This document shows positions 1 to 9,700 of a DNA stretch of 64,000 bases, piece by piece. Each line of letters begins with the position of its first letter. The first letter of the stretch is position 1. This DNA comes from Caenimonas koreensis DSM 17982 (GTDB taxonomy: Bacteria; Pseudomonadota; Gammaproteobacteria; Burkholderiales; Burkholderiaceae_C). The notes below the pieces were generated by a model. The model did not search any database. It was given only the letters and a program-made list of their open reading frames with translations, and was not told where the DNA came from. The position numbers and the translations under genes were made by a program. The stretch lies in contig NZ_WJBU01000011.1 in the NCBI RefSeq assembly GCF_009646335.1, forward strand, positions 142,810 through 206,809, given 5' to 3'.

Positions 1-2217
1 AATGCTGTCGAGCACCTCGATGCGCTCGGGCTGCGGCAGGCGGTCGCCGTAGTGGCGCAGCAGCTCTTCGGCCGACAGGATCGCCGCCAGAGGCGTGCGG
101 AATTCATGGCTCGTCATCGCAACAAAGCGGCTGCGCAATTCATTGAGCGCCTTCTGCTGCTCGAGCGCCTCACGGATTTCGTCTTCGGATTTCTTGCGCT
201 CGGTGATGTCCAGGAAGGTCCAGATCACGCCCGAGTCCGGGTCGTTCGGCCGGATGCAGCTGCCGCCCATCTCCACCCACAGCAGCTCGCCATTGCGGCG
301 CTTGACCTGACGTTCGCAAACATAAGAGCCGGTCGCGATCAGCGCAGCCCGCGCCACCTCGCCGAAGTGCAGCCACGACGCTTCGTCGGGGTGGATATGC
401 ATGGACGACTGGCCGATCAGCACCTGGCGGGGGTAGCCGAGCATCTGCGCGAACTTGTCATTGACCCATTCGTGGCGCCGGTGCACCGACAACACGATGC
501 CCACCAGCGCGCTATTGAGGATCGCCTCGCGCTCCGAGTTCGTCTTTTGCAGCTGCTCTTCGAGCTCCTTGCGCGGCGTGATGTTCATCACCACCCACAC
601 AGTGCCCTGGCTGAGGTTCTCGCGGCTCACGGCCTTGCCCGACAGGGAGATCCAGATCAGCGTGCCGTCCATGCGGCGCATCTGCAGCTCGGTCTCGTAC
701 ACCTCGCCACGCGCCACGGCCTTGGCCACCTCGCCGCCCACGCGCAGGTATTCGTCGCGCGTCAGGTAGAACGGCTCCATCGAGAATGCGGCGCGCAAGC
801 TCGCGCCGAAGATATCGAGCATCGCCTGGTTAGCCCAGCGAAAACGCCCTTGCGGCGTGAGGAACGCGATGCCGACGATGGAGCTCTCCAGGATGATCTC
901 GCGCTCCTCCAGCACAGAGCGCAGCCGCTCCTGCGACTGGCTGAGCGCTTCAACCATCGCGTGTTCCGCCGCGATGCGCGCCTGCGCCTGCTCCTTGAAG
1001 CGACGGGCCACGTTGATGCGATCGGCCAGCGCAAACGACAGCAGCACCATCTCCAGCGCCGAGCCGATCAGCAGCGCATTGGCCGTGAATGCATTCGACG
1101 GCAGCACGCCCGTGTTGTGGAGCGACAAAGTCACGACGCCGATCAGCAGCAGCGTCCAGGCGCTGATGAAGTAGCGCGCGCCGGGGTAGTCGCGTTTGAC
1201 GCTGATCACACCCACGGCCACCATCGTCGCGACGCTCAGCACGGCCAGCACCGTGACCATGTACGACGACACGGTGTAGGGCAGCGTCAGCGAAGCGATG
1301 AAAGCCGCAGACCAGCCGGCCAGCTGCAGCAGGTAGAACCAGTCGATGCGCGGCATGCGTTTGCGGCTCGCGAGGAAGATGCGCGCAAACTGCAAGCCGA
1401 ACACGGCCGTCAGCGAGAGCCCTGCGGGCGGCGACACGCTGTTCCACCACGTGAGCTCGGGCCACAGGAACTGCCCGCCCAGCCCCGTCAGCGCGGCCTG
1501 GCCAATGCCCATCGACGCCACGAATCCCACGTACACCAGGTAGGCAACATCGCGCACCGACAGGAACAGCAGGAAGTTGTAGAGCAGCAGCCCCAGCAGC
1601 AAGCCGAAGTACAGCGCCAGCGCGGAGTACGTGGCCTGGTCATGCGCCCAGAGCGCCTGCGGCCGCCACAGCGTGGTGGGCGCGGACACCGTGCCTTCCG
1701 AGTGGATGCGCATGTACACCACGTTGTCGGCACCCGGCATGAGCTTGATGGGCAGCACGTGGTTGCGATGCGGCACCACTCGGCTGCCAAAGGGCAGCAA
1801 GTCACCGCCCGCCTGCTTCTCGAAACGGAGCCCCTCAGGCGAGTACACCTGCAATGAATCCAGCGGCGGGTAAGCCACTTCGAGCAGCCAGTCGGCAGGC
1901 GCGTAGGGCGCGGCCACCAGCTTCACGCGCAGCCAGATTGCTGACGTCGTCAAGCCGAAATTCGCGCCCGGCCCGGTTTGCTGCAGCGGCTTGAACGCCG
2001 CTTGCGTCTCGGGCTTGAGGATGTCGTCGAACGTGAGCTTCGCGCCCTTGTCCTCGAGGAAGTAGAACGAGCGCGAGAGCGGGTAGCTGGCGGCGTTGCT
2101 GACCTCGACCTCGCCCACATGCACAGGTGCCTGTGCGAGCGCGGCGCCCATGCCCAGGCAGGCGCCCATGCAGCAGGCCAGCCAGCACGCGAGCGCCAGC
2201 CAGCGCGACTGCATCAT
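1..2217 (-). CDS. 7TM-DISM / PAS hybrid-type sensor histidine kinase, 3' part outside the window
   Basis: Membrane sensor kinase; 739 residues are visible and the reading frame is still open at the window edge. A signal peptide is followed by a 7TMR-DISM extracellular domain (about residues 40-180), a seven-helix 7TM-DISM region (about 195-400), two PAS domains (about 440-555 and 560-680) and the start of a HisKA domain with the H-box SHEFRTPLA, whose phospho-accepting His is near residue 703. The ATP-binding domain must lie beyond the edge. The start is the first of two adjacent ATG codons; it overlaps the stop of the upstream phosphatase gene by ATGA, so the two are probably translated together. 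Ligand unknown; DISM domains usually bind carbohydrates or other small molecules. Confidence 0.9.
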   Translation of the reverse strand, partial: MMQSRWLALACWLACCMGACLGMGAALAQAPVHVGEVEVSNAASYPLSRSFYFLEDKGAKLTFDDILKPETQAAFKPLQQTGPGANFGLTTSAIWLRVKLVAAPYAPADWLLEVAYPPLDSLQVYSPEGLRFEKQAGGDLLPFGSRVVPHRNHVLPIKLMPGADNVVYMRIHSEGTVSAPTTLWRPQALWAHDQATYSALALYFGLLLGLLLYNFLLFLSVRDVAYLVYVGFVASMGIGQAALTGLGGQFLWPELTWWNSVSPPAGLSLTAVFGLQFARIFLASRKRMPRIDWFYLLQLAGWSAAFIASLTLPYTVSSYMVTVLAVLSVATMVAVGVISVKRDYPGARYFISAWTLLLIGVVTLSLHNTGVLPSNAFTANALLIGSALEMVLLSFALADRINVARRFKEQAQARIAAEHAMVEALSQSQERLRSVLEEREIILESSIVGIAFLTPQGRFRWANQAMLDIFGASLRAAFSMEPFYLTRDEYLRVGGEVAKAVARGEVYETELQMRRMDGTLIWISLSGKAVSRENLSQGTVWVVMNITPRKELEEQLQKTNSEREAILNSALVGIVLSVHRRHEWVNDKFAQMLGYPRQVLIGQSSMHIHPDEASWLHFGEVARAALIATGSYVCERQVKRRNGELLWVEMGGSCIRPNDPDSGVIWTFLDITERKKSEDEIREALEQQKALNELRSRFVAMTSHEFRTPLAAILSAEELLRHYGDRLPQPERIEVLDSI

Positions 2218-3791
2218 GCGCGCTCCACCACGGCACGGCCCGCCTGCACCACGAAGCTGGCGAGCGTCTGCACCCGGGTGTCCTGCCGCGTCACGTCATC
2301 GAGCACGCGCAGCGTTGTCGTCAGGCGCTGCGGCGTGAACTCCGCCACGCCATAGCCCTTGCCCACTGAATCGGCAAAGACGAAGTGCGGGTTCTCGGCG
2401 AGCCACTCGGAAATCTTCTGGTTGCCCGCCGAGCGTGACGTGATGCTGGTGCCGCAGAACTCGACGCCGAGTGCGGCGCTGTCGGGCCTGTCGTAGTCGG
2501 CCTTCACATGGCCCACCCAGTTTTCATGCACATCGCCACCCAGGAACACGGCGTTGGCCACCTTGTGGCGCTGCAATGATTGCGTCAGGCGCGACCGTGC
2601 GGCCGAATAGCCGTCCCAGCCGTCGTTCCACAGCGTCTTGCCCGGCCCGCTGCGCCAGTCGCGCTGGCCGAACACGGTTTGCTGGCCAACGATGTTCCAG
2701 CCAGCGCCCGCCTTGGCGAAGGCCGCGTCCACCCACTGCTCTTGCGCTGCGCCCAGCAGCGTGCGAGCCGGGTCGTCCCAGGCGGCGCACGTGGCCGGGT
2801 CGAGCGTGCTGGATCCGAACTTGCCGCCGCGCGAGCACACCTGCGCACCGCGATACTGGCGATCGTCGAGCACCAGCAAGTTGGCAAGCTGGCCGAACTG
2901 CACCTGGCCGTACAGGCGCATCTCCGCGCCTTCGCGCAGGCCAGCCACGGCGCGCGTCAGCGTCGAGGCGCGCACCGGCATGTGTTCGTAGAAAGCCTGG
3001 TAGGCCGCTGCCCGCCGCGCCGCAAAATCCGCAACGCTGGGCCCGGAATCGCCCGGCGTGAGCCCTGCATAGTCGTTTTGCACTTCGTGGTCGTCCCAGG
3101 TGACGATCCAGGGGCATGCTGCATGCATCGCACGCAAGGCCGCTTCGCTCCTGTGCAGCGCGTAGCGGCCGCGGTAGTCGTCCAGCGACAGGCACCAGCC
3201 GCCCGGCGCCGGGCGCACCGCGTTGGCAGCGCCCGCGTATTCATAGATGTAGTCGCCCAGGAAAAGCACGACGTCAGCGTTCTCGCGCTGCATGTGCTCG
3301 TACGCGCTGAAAAAGCCGTGCTCCCACCGCTGGCACGACGCATAGACCAGCCGCAGTTTCTGCGCCATCGCATCGGGCGCGGGGAAGGTGCGCGTGCGGC
3401 CCACCGGGCTCACCGCGTCGCCTGCCATGAATCGATAGAAGTACCACCGGTCGGGCTCCAGCCCCTGTGGCTCGACGTGCACCGAATGCGCCAGCTCGGG
3501 CAGTGCCTGCGCCTGGCCGCTTTGGGCGATGCGGGTGAACTGCTCGTCGTGCGCCACCTCCCAGCGCACGGTGACCTGCTGCGACGCAAGCGCTGGTGAC
3601 ACGAGCCGCGTCCAGAGCACCACGCTGTCGTGCGACGGCGAGCCGCTGGCAACGCCCAGCGTGAACGGGTCGCTTGCCAGCCGCGGCTGGCTCCACACGC
3701 TGCGCGGCAGCCACAGCACTGCCGCACTGGCCGCGGCGAGCTGCAGCAAGCGGCGGCGATCCGTGTGGGGCGTAGGGTTCAGGTCACTCAT
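2214..3791 (-). CDS. phoD: PhoD-family alkaline phosphatase, Tat-exported
   Basis: Secreted metallophosphoesterase that releases phosphate from phosphodiesters or monoesters in the periplasm or outside the cell. The 525-residue protein begins with a twin-arginine signal (RRRLLQLAAASAAVLWL). A PhoD N-terminal domain follows (SDPFTLGVASGSPS), then the catalytic metallophosphatase domain with YASCQRWEHGFF, FLGDYIYEY, TWDDHEVQNDY and a C-terminal GGDVHENWVG metal-binding motif. Length and motif order are normal for the family. It lies immediately upstream of, and overlaps by 4 nt, a 7TM-DISM sensor kinase, so a joint role in sensing and scavenging phosphorylated compounds is plausible but inferred. 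Confidence 0.93.
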   Translation of the reverse strand: MSDLNPTPHTDRRRLLQLAAASAAVLWLPRSVWSQPRLASDPFTLGVASGSPSHDSVVLWTRLVSPALASQQVTVRWEVAHDEQFTRIAQSGQAQALPELAHSVHVEPQGLEPDRWYFYRFMAGDAVSPVGRTRTFPAPDAMAQKLRLVYASCQRWEHGFFSAYEHMQRENADVVLFLGDYIYEYAGAANAVRPAPGGWCLSLDDYRGRYALHRSEAALRAMHAACPWIVTWDDHEVQNDYAGLTPGDSGPSVADFAARRAAAYQAFYEHMPVRASTLTRAVAGLREGAEMRLYGQVQFGQLANLLVLDDRQYRGAQVCSRGGKFGSSTLDPATCAAWDDPARTLLGAAQEQWVDAAFAKAGAGWNIVGQQTVFGQRDWRSGPGKTLWNDGWDGYSAARSRLTQSLQRHKVANAVFLGGDVHENWVGHVKADYDRPDSAALGVEFCGTSITSRSAGNQKISEWLAENPHFVFADSVGKGYGVAEFTPQRLTTTLRVLDDVTRQDTRVQTLASFVVQAGRAVVERA

Positions 3792-3800
3792 GGATGAGAT

Positions 3801-4772
3801 TCAAGCATGAACTCGCGCCAGTTCAGCCTCGACGCGTAACCAATCGACAAACGCTTTGGCATCCGGATTGCTGGCGCCCTTGCTGCCCAGCAGCACGTAG
3901 TAGCCACGCTGCGAAGAAGCACCGCCACCGAAAGGCGCCACCAGCCGCTTGTCGCGCAGCATTTCCGCCAGCAGGGGCAGCCTGCCGATCGCAACGCCCT
4001 GCCCCGCAACGGCCGCTGAAATGGCATCGGCATACGTGGTGAAGCGCATGTAGCTTTTTGCGCGCAAGTCCTCCAGGCCCATCGAGTGAATCCACGGCTC
4101 CCAGTCCACAGTCAGTGCCATGCCTTGCGGCATGTCCACGGCCAGCAGCGAGTGGTGAATCAGGTCAGCGGGCTTTTTCAGCGGATGCGGCCTGGACTTG
4201 ACGAGTTGCGGCGCGCACACAGGCAGCACCATTTCTTCGAAGAGCGGCGGGCCCATGCCATCGCTGGTCGGGCAAAACCGTACCGCCAGGTCGAACTGGC
4301 TGCGATCGAGGTCGAGCACGTCCATCGTCGCGGAGATGCGCACGTCCACGTCCGGGTGATTCGCCGTGAATCGCGACAGGCGGGGAATGAGCCACAGCGA
4401 CGCAAAGCCGTTCGTGCAGGTCAGCGAGACCTGCCGCATGGTTGAGGTGGAACGCACGCGCGCCGTGGCATCGCGCAGCCGCTCCAGGCTGTCGACCACC
4501 GCGCGGTGCAAGAGCTGGCCGGCCTCGGTCAGCGCCAGCGCACGGTGATGCCGCGTGAACAACGGCACGCCCAAGTGCGCCTCCACCTGCTGGATCTGGC
4601 GGCTGACTGCCGACTGCGTGAGAAAGAGCTCCTGCCCCGCGAGCGTGAAGCTCAGGTGGCGCGCCGCAGCATCGAAGGTGCGCAGCAAATCGAGCGGCGG
4701 CAGCTCATTGCGACTGGCGGACAGGCGCGCTGCAGGAAAGCCGGAGGGCAGTTTCGCATTCCGTATAGGCAT
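3801..4772 (-). CDS. LysR-type transcriptional regulator, GcvA-like
   Basis: DNA-binding regulator of 323 residues. The N-terminal winged helix-turn-helix (LPPLDLLRTFDAAARHLSFTLAG, split by AGQELFLTQSAVSRQIQQ) is followed by a periplasmic-binding-protein-like effector domain (FASLWLIPRLSRF onward). The ATG at MPIRNAKLP is preferred to an in-frame start 18 codons upstream, because that extension would run through a perfect CAAACG-AG-CGTTTG palindrome that looks like an operator. The gene is divergent from a DUF2917 gene, the usual LysR target arrangement. The effector cannot be read from the sequence. Confidence 0.92.
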   Translation of the reverse strand: MPIRNAKLPSGFPAARLSASRNELPPLDLLRTFDAAARHLSFTLAGQELFLTQSAVSRQIQQVEAHLGVPLFTRHHRALALTEAGQLLHRAVVDSLERLRDATARVRSTSTMRQVSLTCTNGFASLWLIPRLSRFTANHPDVDVRISATMDVLDLDRSQFDLAVRFCPTSDGMGPPLFEEMVLPVCAPQLVKSRPHPLKKPADLIHHSLLAVDMPQGMALTVDWEPWIHSMGLEDLRAKSYMRFTTYADAISAAVAGQGVAIGRLPLLAEMLRDKRLVAPFGGGASSQRGYYVLLGSKGASNPDAKAFVDWLRVEAELARVHA

Positions 4773-4783
4773 GCCAATGATTC

Positions 4784-4797
4784 CAAACGAGCGTTTG
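4784..4797. promoter_or_regulatory. Perfect palindrome upstream of the LysR gene
   Basis: CAAACG-AG-CGTTTG, a perfect 6-bp inverted repeat with a 2-nt spacer, 12 nt upstream of the chosen regulator start. Position and symmetry fit an autoregulatory operator. Binding is inferred. Confidence 0.4.
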
Positions 4798-4823
4798 AAT
4801 GCTTGTGTAGCGAAAAGTATATT

Positions 4824-4840
4824 CATTCCACTACGGAATG
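4824..4840. promoter_or_regulatory. LysR-type box (T-N11-A) between divergent genes
   Basis: CATTCC-ACTAC-GGAATG is an inverted repeat with a 5-nt spacer and contains the canonical LysR T-N11-A pattern. It lies 15 nt before the DUF2917 start and 52 nt before the regulator start. A second, wider inverted repeat (GCATTCCGTA at 4756-4765 and TACGGAATGC at 4832-4841) uses the same half-site, so two regulator-bound sites could be bridged. Confidence 0.5.
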
Positions 4841-4854
4841 CAAAGGACTACGCC

Positions 4855-5175
4855 ATGACCGCCACCACCACCGTCACTGCCAGCAGCACCTGCGAACTGC
4901 AATTGCCGCGCCGCGCGCTCCACAGCATCAACGACGCAGCCGGCCTCGATCTCGTCTGCCGCGAAGGCAGCGTGTGGATCACGCTCGACGAAGACCAGAA
5001 AGACTACGTGATCGAAGCCGGCGAGACCTTCACCACCAAGGAGCATCGCCGCGCCGTGGTCTATGCCCTGGAGACCTCACGCGTGGCCATCGAGCGCACG
5101 CGGTACAGCAAGAAGAGCACGATCGAGACGTTCAACAAGTTCCAGCCGATGCCGTTGATGAACGCGGCGCGGTAA
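4855..5175 (+). CDS. DUF2917 domain protein
   Basis: Small 106-residue protein of unknown function. The core from ELQLPRRALHSIND through VCREGSVWITLDEDQKDYVIEAGETF to RRAVVYALE matches the beta-rich DUF2917 domain, which is often encoded next to LysR regulators in Burkholderiales, as here. The last ~20 residues (after RVAIERTRYSKK) are low-similarity tail. The 3' 115 bp overlaps the convergent MFS gene on the other strand, where it is antisense to the last transmembrane helix. It is probably controlled by the adjacent LysR protein through the T-N11-A box. Confidence 0.8.
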   Translation: MTATTTVTASSTCELQLPRRALHSINDAAGLDLVCREGSVWITLDEDQKDYVIEAGETFTTKEHRRAVVYALETSRVAIERTRYSKKSTIETFNKFQPMPLMNAAR

Positions 5176-6311
5176 GAGCCCGTCCAGTCGAACACCGCGC
5201 CAGACATCCAGCCGCCCAGCGCCATGCCGAACAGCGTGGCCATCAGCACCGTGCCGACGCGCGCACCCGCCTCCTTTGGCGAAAAATGTTCGCGAACGAT
5301 GAGCGCATACGAAGGCACGATGCCGCCCTGGAACAGGCCGAACATGCCAGAGACCACGTAGAGCGGCACCAGCCCCGTCACGGGCAGGAACATCAGCAGC
5401 GCCACGCCCTGCAGCACCGAGCCAAGCAGCAGCGTGCGCAGCCCGCCGATGTGGTCCGATATCCAGCCCGACACCAGCCGGCTCACCACGCCCAGCCCCA
5501 GCATCAGCGCGAGCATCTCTGCACCGCGTGCCGCGCCAAAACCCAAGTCACCGCAATACGCAACGATGTGCACTTGCGGCATCGACATCGCCACACAGCA
5601 CGACACACCGGCCACGCACAGCAGCAACTGCACTGTGCCGGGGCTCATGCCCATCGGCCTGTCGGATGCCAGCGCCGACCCATTCATAGCCACCACGGGC
5701 GCCTCTTGCGGCGGCGGACGCTTTCGCAGCACCCATGACAGCGGCAGCATCGTGACCACGCAGAACACACCCATGCCGATGTAGGTCTGCCGCCAGCCCA
5801 CGCTGTCAATGAAGTGCTGCATCACCGGCGGCCACACCGCACCGGCCACGTAGTTGCCGCTCATGCAGATGGCGAGCGCGATGCCGCGGCGGCGGTCGAA
5901 CCATTGCGAGGTGTCGGCCACCAGCGGCGCGAATGTGGCGGACGTGCCGAGCAGGCCGATCAGCACACCCTGCACCGCGCAGAAGATCCACAGGTTGGGC
6001 GCAAGCCCAGCCAGCACGAAACCGATGCCCAGCCCCACAGCGCCAACGGCCACGGGCATGATCACGCCGAAGCGATCCGAGAGCTTGCCCATGAGCACGC
6101 CGCCGAAGCCAAAGCCGATCATCGTCAGTGTGTAGGGCAGCGAAGCATCGGCGCGCGCCACGCCGAAGTCCTGCTGGATGCGCGGCAGCACCACGCTCAC
6201 CGCGTACATGCCTGAGCCGCCGATGGTCATCAGCAGCAGCGACACGGCCAGCCGCATCCATGCGTAGCGCGACTCGATGTCGGCGCGAGTGCCCTCGCGG
6301 GTAGCAGTCAT
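5061..6311 (-). CDS. MFS transporter
   Basis: Twelve-helix inner-membrane secondary carrier, 416 residues. Signature segments are visible: RLAVSLLLMTIGGSGMYAV (helix 1), GVLMGKLSDRFGVIMP (loop 2-3 MFS motif A), and the repeated motif in SRLVSGWISDHIGGLR between helices 8 and 9. The ATG used here has GGAGA 8 nt upstream; a longer open frame 5' of it looks non-coding. Substrate unknown; the layout resembles monocarboxylate/oxalate-type carriers. It follows a GIY-YIG gene by 40 bp on the same strand. Its 3' end overlaps a DUF2917 gene tail-to-tail. Confidence 0.88.
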   Translation of the reverse strand: MTATREGTRADIESRYAWMRLAVSLLLMTIGGSGMYAVSVVLPRIQQDFGVARADASLPYTLTMIGFGFGGVLMGKLSDRFGVIMPVAVGAVGLGIGFVLAGLAPNLWIFCAVQGVLIGLLGTSATFAPLVADTSQWFDRRRGIALAICMSGNYVAGAVWPPVMQHFIDSVGWRQTYIGMGVFCVVTMLPLSWVLRKRPPPQEAPVVAMNGSALASDRPMGMSPGTVQLLLCVAGVSCCVAMSMPQVHIVAYCGDLGFGAARGAEMLALMLGLGVVSRLVSGWISDHIGGLRTLLLGSVLQGVALLMFLPVTGLVPLYVVSGMFGLFQGGIVPSYALIVREHFSPKEAGARVGTVLMATLFGMALGGWMSGAVFDWTGSYRAAFINGIGWNLLNVSIVLFLLYRVRSMATREVSRA

Positions 6312-6351
6312 TTCTTGTCTCCATTGGAGGCTCGTTCGTGCGGCGTGCCGT

Positions 6352-6729
6352 TCAGGCCTGCCACACGCCGAACCCCTTCTTGCGCAGTGCGATGCCCAGT
6401 TCCACTTCCATCGCTTTGGCAGCATCGTAGGCCATCGGGTTGTAGGCCTCGTACAGGTGGGGCAAAAGCCGCACGCCGTAGTCCCGCACAAACGTGTTCG
6501 CCTGGATGCCGGCCTTGTGCTTGTCGAAGCGGATGTCAGGGTCGAGCCCCGTCATGCCGACATAGAGGAAGGGCTGGCCGAGTTGATAGTCCGGGTTGGC
6601 GCGGCGAAAACGCGCGGAGTTCCATACCTCGTCGCCGAGGAGGACGACGTAGACGTGGTAGTGGGGTTTGGGGCGGCGGGGCAATTCAGAATGGGGAATA
6701 CGCCAAGCCGCTTTCCTGCAAACCGGCAT
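6352..6729 (-). CDS. Small GIY-YIG-like protein
   Basis: Up to 125 residues. HVYVVLL followed by FLYVGMTG is the paired GIY-YIG strand signature; the downstream DIRFDKHKAG supplies the conserved Arg and the helix KAMEVELGIALRKKG supplies the conserved Glu, so a catalytically competent nuclease fold is possible. It is a free-standing domain without DNA-binding additions. The ATG used overlaps the RTX gene by 44 bp and has no clear ribosome-binding site; a TTG in front of PRRPKPHYHVYV would remove most of the overlap. Cellular role unknown. Confidence 0.7.
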   Translation of the reverse strand: MPVCRKAAWRIPHSELPRRPKPHYHVYVVLLGDEVWNSARFRRANPDYQLGQPFLYVGMTGLDPDIRFDKHKAGIQANTFVRDYGVRLLPHLYEAYNPMAYDAAKAMEVELGIALRKKGFGVWQA

Positions 6730-9700
6730 AGCCGATGTTGGCCTCGCTGTAGGTCGTGTGCATGGCGATTTCCGTCATTTGCACTTGCGTGAGAACGTGT
6801 GCATCGAGCAGCCCCAGAAGGTATTCGCGATCCTGGGCGGCGGGTGGGCTGCCAAATAGGTTGCTGTACACGGTTTCGACGTACGCCGAATTCGAAGCGT
6901 TGGGTCCGATCCAGTAGTCGAGCGCAGCCTGCACAAGCGCGAGTTCACTGCCACCATGATCGAGATAGTCCAGCGCTATGCCCACAAGCGACTTGCTCGA
7001 CAGGAACGGTTCACCGAAAACAGTCCCGATCAGAAGCGCAACAACGCCTGCGTTGCCGTCCAGGTCAAGCGCAACACTGAAATCCTGGAACTCCAGGCGC
7101 TCGATCGAGGCGAGCGAATCCGTGCCGTCTGGCCCTGTCGTTGCTGAAACACTCCATGAACCCAACACACTATCGAACGTGATGACATGTGCTGAAGCGC
7201 CACCCGTGAATACGGCGACATCCAGGCCCGGTCCGCCGACTAGGCTGTCGTTTCCGCCATCGCCGGACAAACGGTCATCACCACCCGCGCCTTCAAGCGT
7301 ATCGTTTCCTGCTGCGCCAGAGAGCGTGTCCGCGCCGCCCAAACCGTTGAAATGATTGGCACCGCTCGTACCAACGTAGACATCCGCGCCAGTTGTGGCT
7401 TTCACAGCGGGCGCGTCAGCGACCGCAACGAGTTCTCCTGCAAAGCTGAAAGACTCGACGCCGGTCACCGTGTCCTGTCCGTCGCGATCGGGAGTAAGGT
7501 CCGTGACTATCCACGCCTGCACCACGTTGTCGTAGGTGACGTCGTACTCCAGCCGGTAATAGGTGAAAACGGCAACATCGTTACCGTCACCGCCATCGAT
7601 TGAGTCGTTGAAGAGGCCGCCTTCAAGCGTGTCGTTGCCAATTCCGCCCATGAGGGTATCGCGGCCATGGCGTCCGTTCAGGCTGTCGTTGCCCGTGCCG
7701 CCGTCGATGCGGTTCCAGCCATCGTCGCCGATCAGTGTGTCGTTGAACGCTGAACCACCCACATGATTGAAGTCGTAGAGCGTATCTTGCCCCGCAGACC
7801 CGCTGGCGCGCAGGGCATAGAGTTCGACGAGGACCGGTCCACTCGCATGCGTGTAGACGACCCAGTCATCTTCGGACGGATACAGGCTGCCATCGAGAAA
7901 GTCGTCGCCGCCACCGCCTTCAATCGTGTCGCTGCCAGCATTGCCTTCGATGCGGTTGGGGCCTTCGTCGCCTGTCAGCAGATCCGAGCCGGACCCGCCC
8001 CAAACGCTCTCGATGTTGATTAGCACGTCACTGCCGGCGCCACCTGAAGCGCTACCGAGCGCAAGGTTGACATCCAGCGCATCGGTTTCGGTTTCATAGC
8101 GCGCAACATCAATTCCTTTGCCGCCGTCGAGCGTGTCGTTACCCTCGCCGCCATCGAGCGTCTCATCGCCGTCCGCGCCGTGCAACGCATCGTTGCCGTC
8201 GCCGCCGAAGATCCACGACCAAGACGGCGCCTCTGGCTTGTTCGTTGCAATGAGGACGTCGTCACCTTCGTCTCCATACATCGCCTGCGCACCCAAGCCG
8301 CCGATGAGTGTGTCGTTGCCAGTTCCACCATGAAGGTGAGGCTGGTACCCGGTGAGCGAGCCGTCGATGAGGTCATCCCCGGCGTCGCCGTACATCGGGC
8401 CGCTGTAATACGAGCCGTAGATCGTGTCATTGCCACCACCGCCGTGCGTCGGTGCGAATGAGGTGCGGCCATCGGGCGATATTTGGCCGCCAACTGAGCC
8501 TGCGCTGAATGGCGCAAGAAAGTCCGCGAACTCGCTGCCCTGCAGCCAGCTGACGCTTTCGACATTGGTGATAAGAGTGGGGCCGACCGCAACGGTGGCA
8601 GCGCCACCGTTTAGTGCCCGGAAGTCCGCCACAACACCAGTCGTCGCGCCCTGGAAACTCAAATAGACGCCATCCGTGCCAGCGCCGCCGTCAATGTGAT
8701 CGCCCCATCCGCCAAAGATTGAATCGTCGCCGTCACCGCCCATGATCGAATCGGCCTCGGTTGCCGTGTCGAGCTCCGGCACAACCTCTGGATAGACCAC
8801 GCCATATGCGTACTCGACAACCGTATGGAAACCCCATGTCAGCAGTTCATTGCTGAAAATCCAGTCGTCACCGGTGCCGCCGTCCAGCGTGTCGGCACCT
8901 GCCATGCCCATGAGCAGGTCATCGCCAGCGCCTGCAAATATGCTGTCGTTGCCCGGGCCGCCGACATAGGTTTCATCACCGCCCGTGGGCGCGCTGCGCT
9001 TGTTCACGATGTCGTCAAGCGACCAGACCCCATCGCTGAAGGAAAACAACTCCACTCCGACAACAGCATCGACGCCATCGCCATTGATGAATGAGTCGGC
9101 GATCAGGACAATGCCCGTCACCTTGTCGTAGGTACACGTGTATTCAGAGCGGTTGCCAAGGTAGTAGGCGACGTCAACGCCAGCCCCCCCATTGATCAAG
9201 TCATCGCCTTGGCCGCCAAACAGAAGATCGTCCCCCTTCTCGCCATACAGGTCATCGTCACCAGCGCCACCAATCAGGGTGTCTTCGAAGTGATTCGGGG
9301 ACTCACCGCTCTCCTCGGAGATCGGGCTCGCATCGCCGTGAAGCGTGTCGTTTCCATCGCCGCCTTCGAGCGTGTCGCGCTCGGCCGCACCATAAAGGAG
9401 GTCATCGCCCGCATCACCGGTAAGCAGGTCGCTTCCAGGGCCACCATCGAGCGTGTCGACCCCATCGCCTCCATACAGCATGTCGTTGCTGAAATGCCCT
9501 TCGAGGCTGTCGTTGCCAATGCCTCCGAAAAGCTGCTCCATCGCATGCCCGCCGATGATGTGATCGTTCCCCTGTTCGCCCCAGATGGCGTTGGTGTAAT
9601 AGCTTGCGGAGCAGTCGACCGTATCGTTGCCATCACCGGCGAAGATGTCGGCGGTCAGGTAGGCGGCAATGATGAGATCGTTGCCGCCGCGACCATAGAT

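Noticed and set aside
52..1857. 601-codon open frame on the plus strand
   Set aside because: It is antisense to the sensor kinase, whose domains are clear on the minus strand. The plus-strand product is Arg/His/Gln-rich with no recognisable fold.
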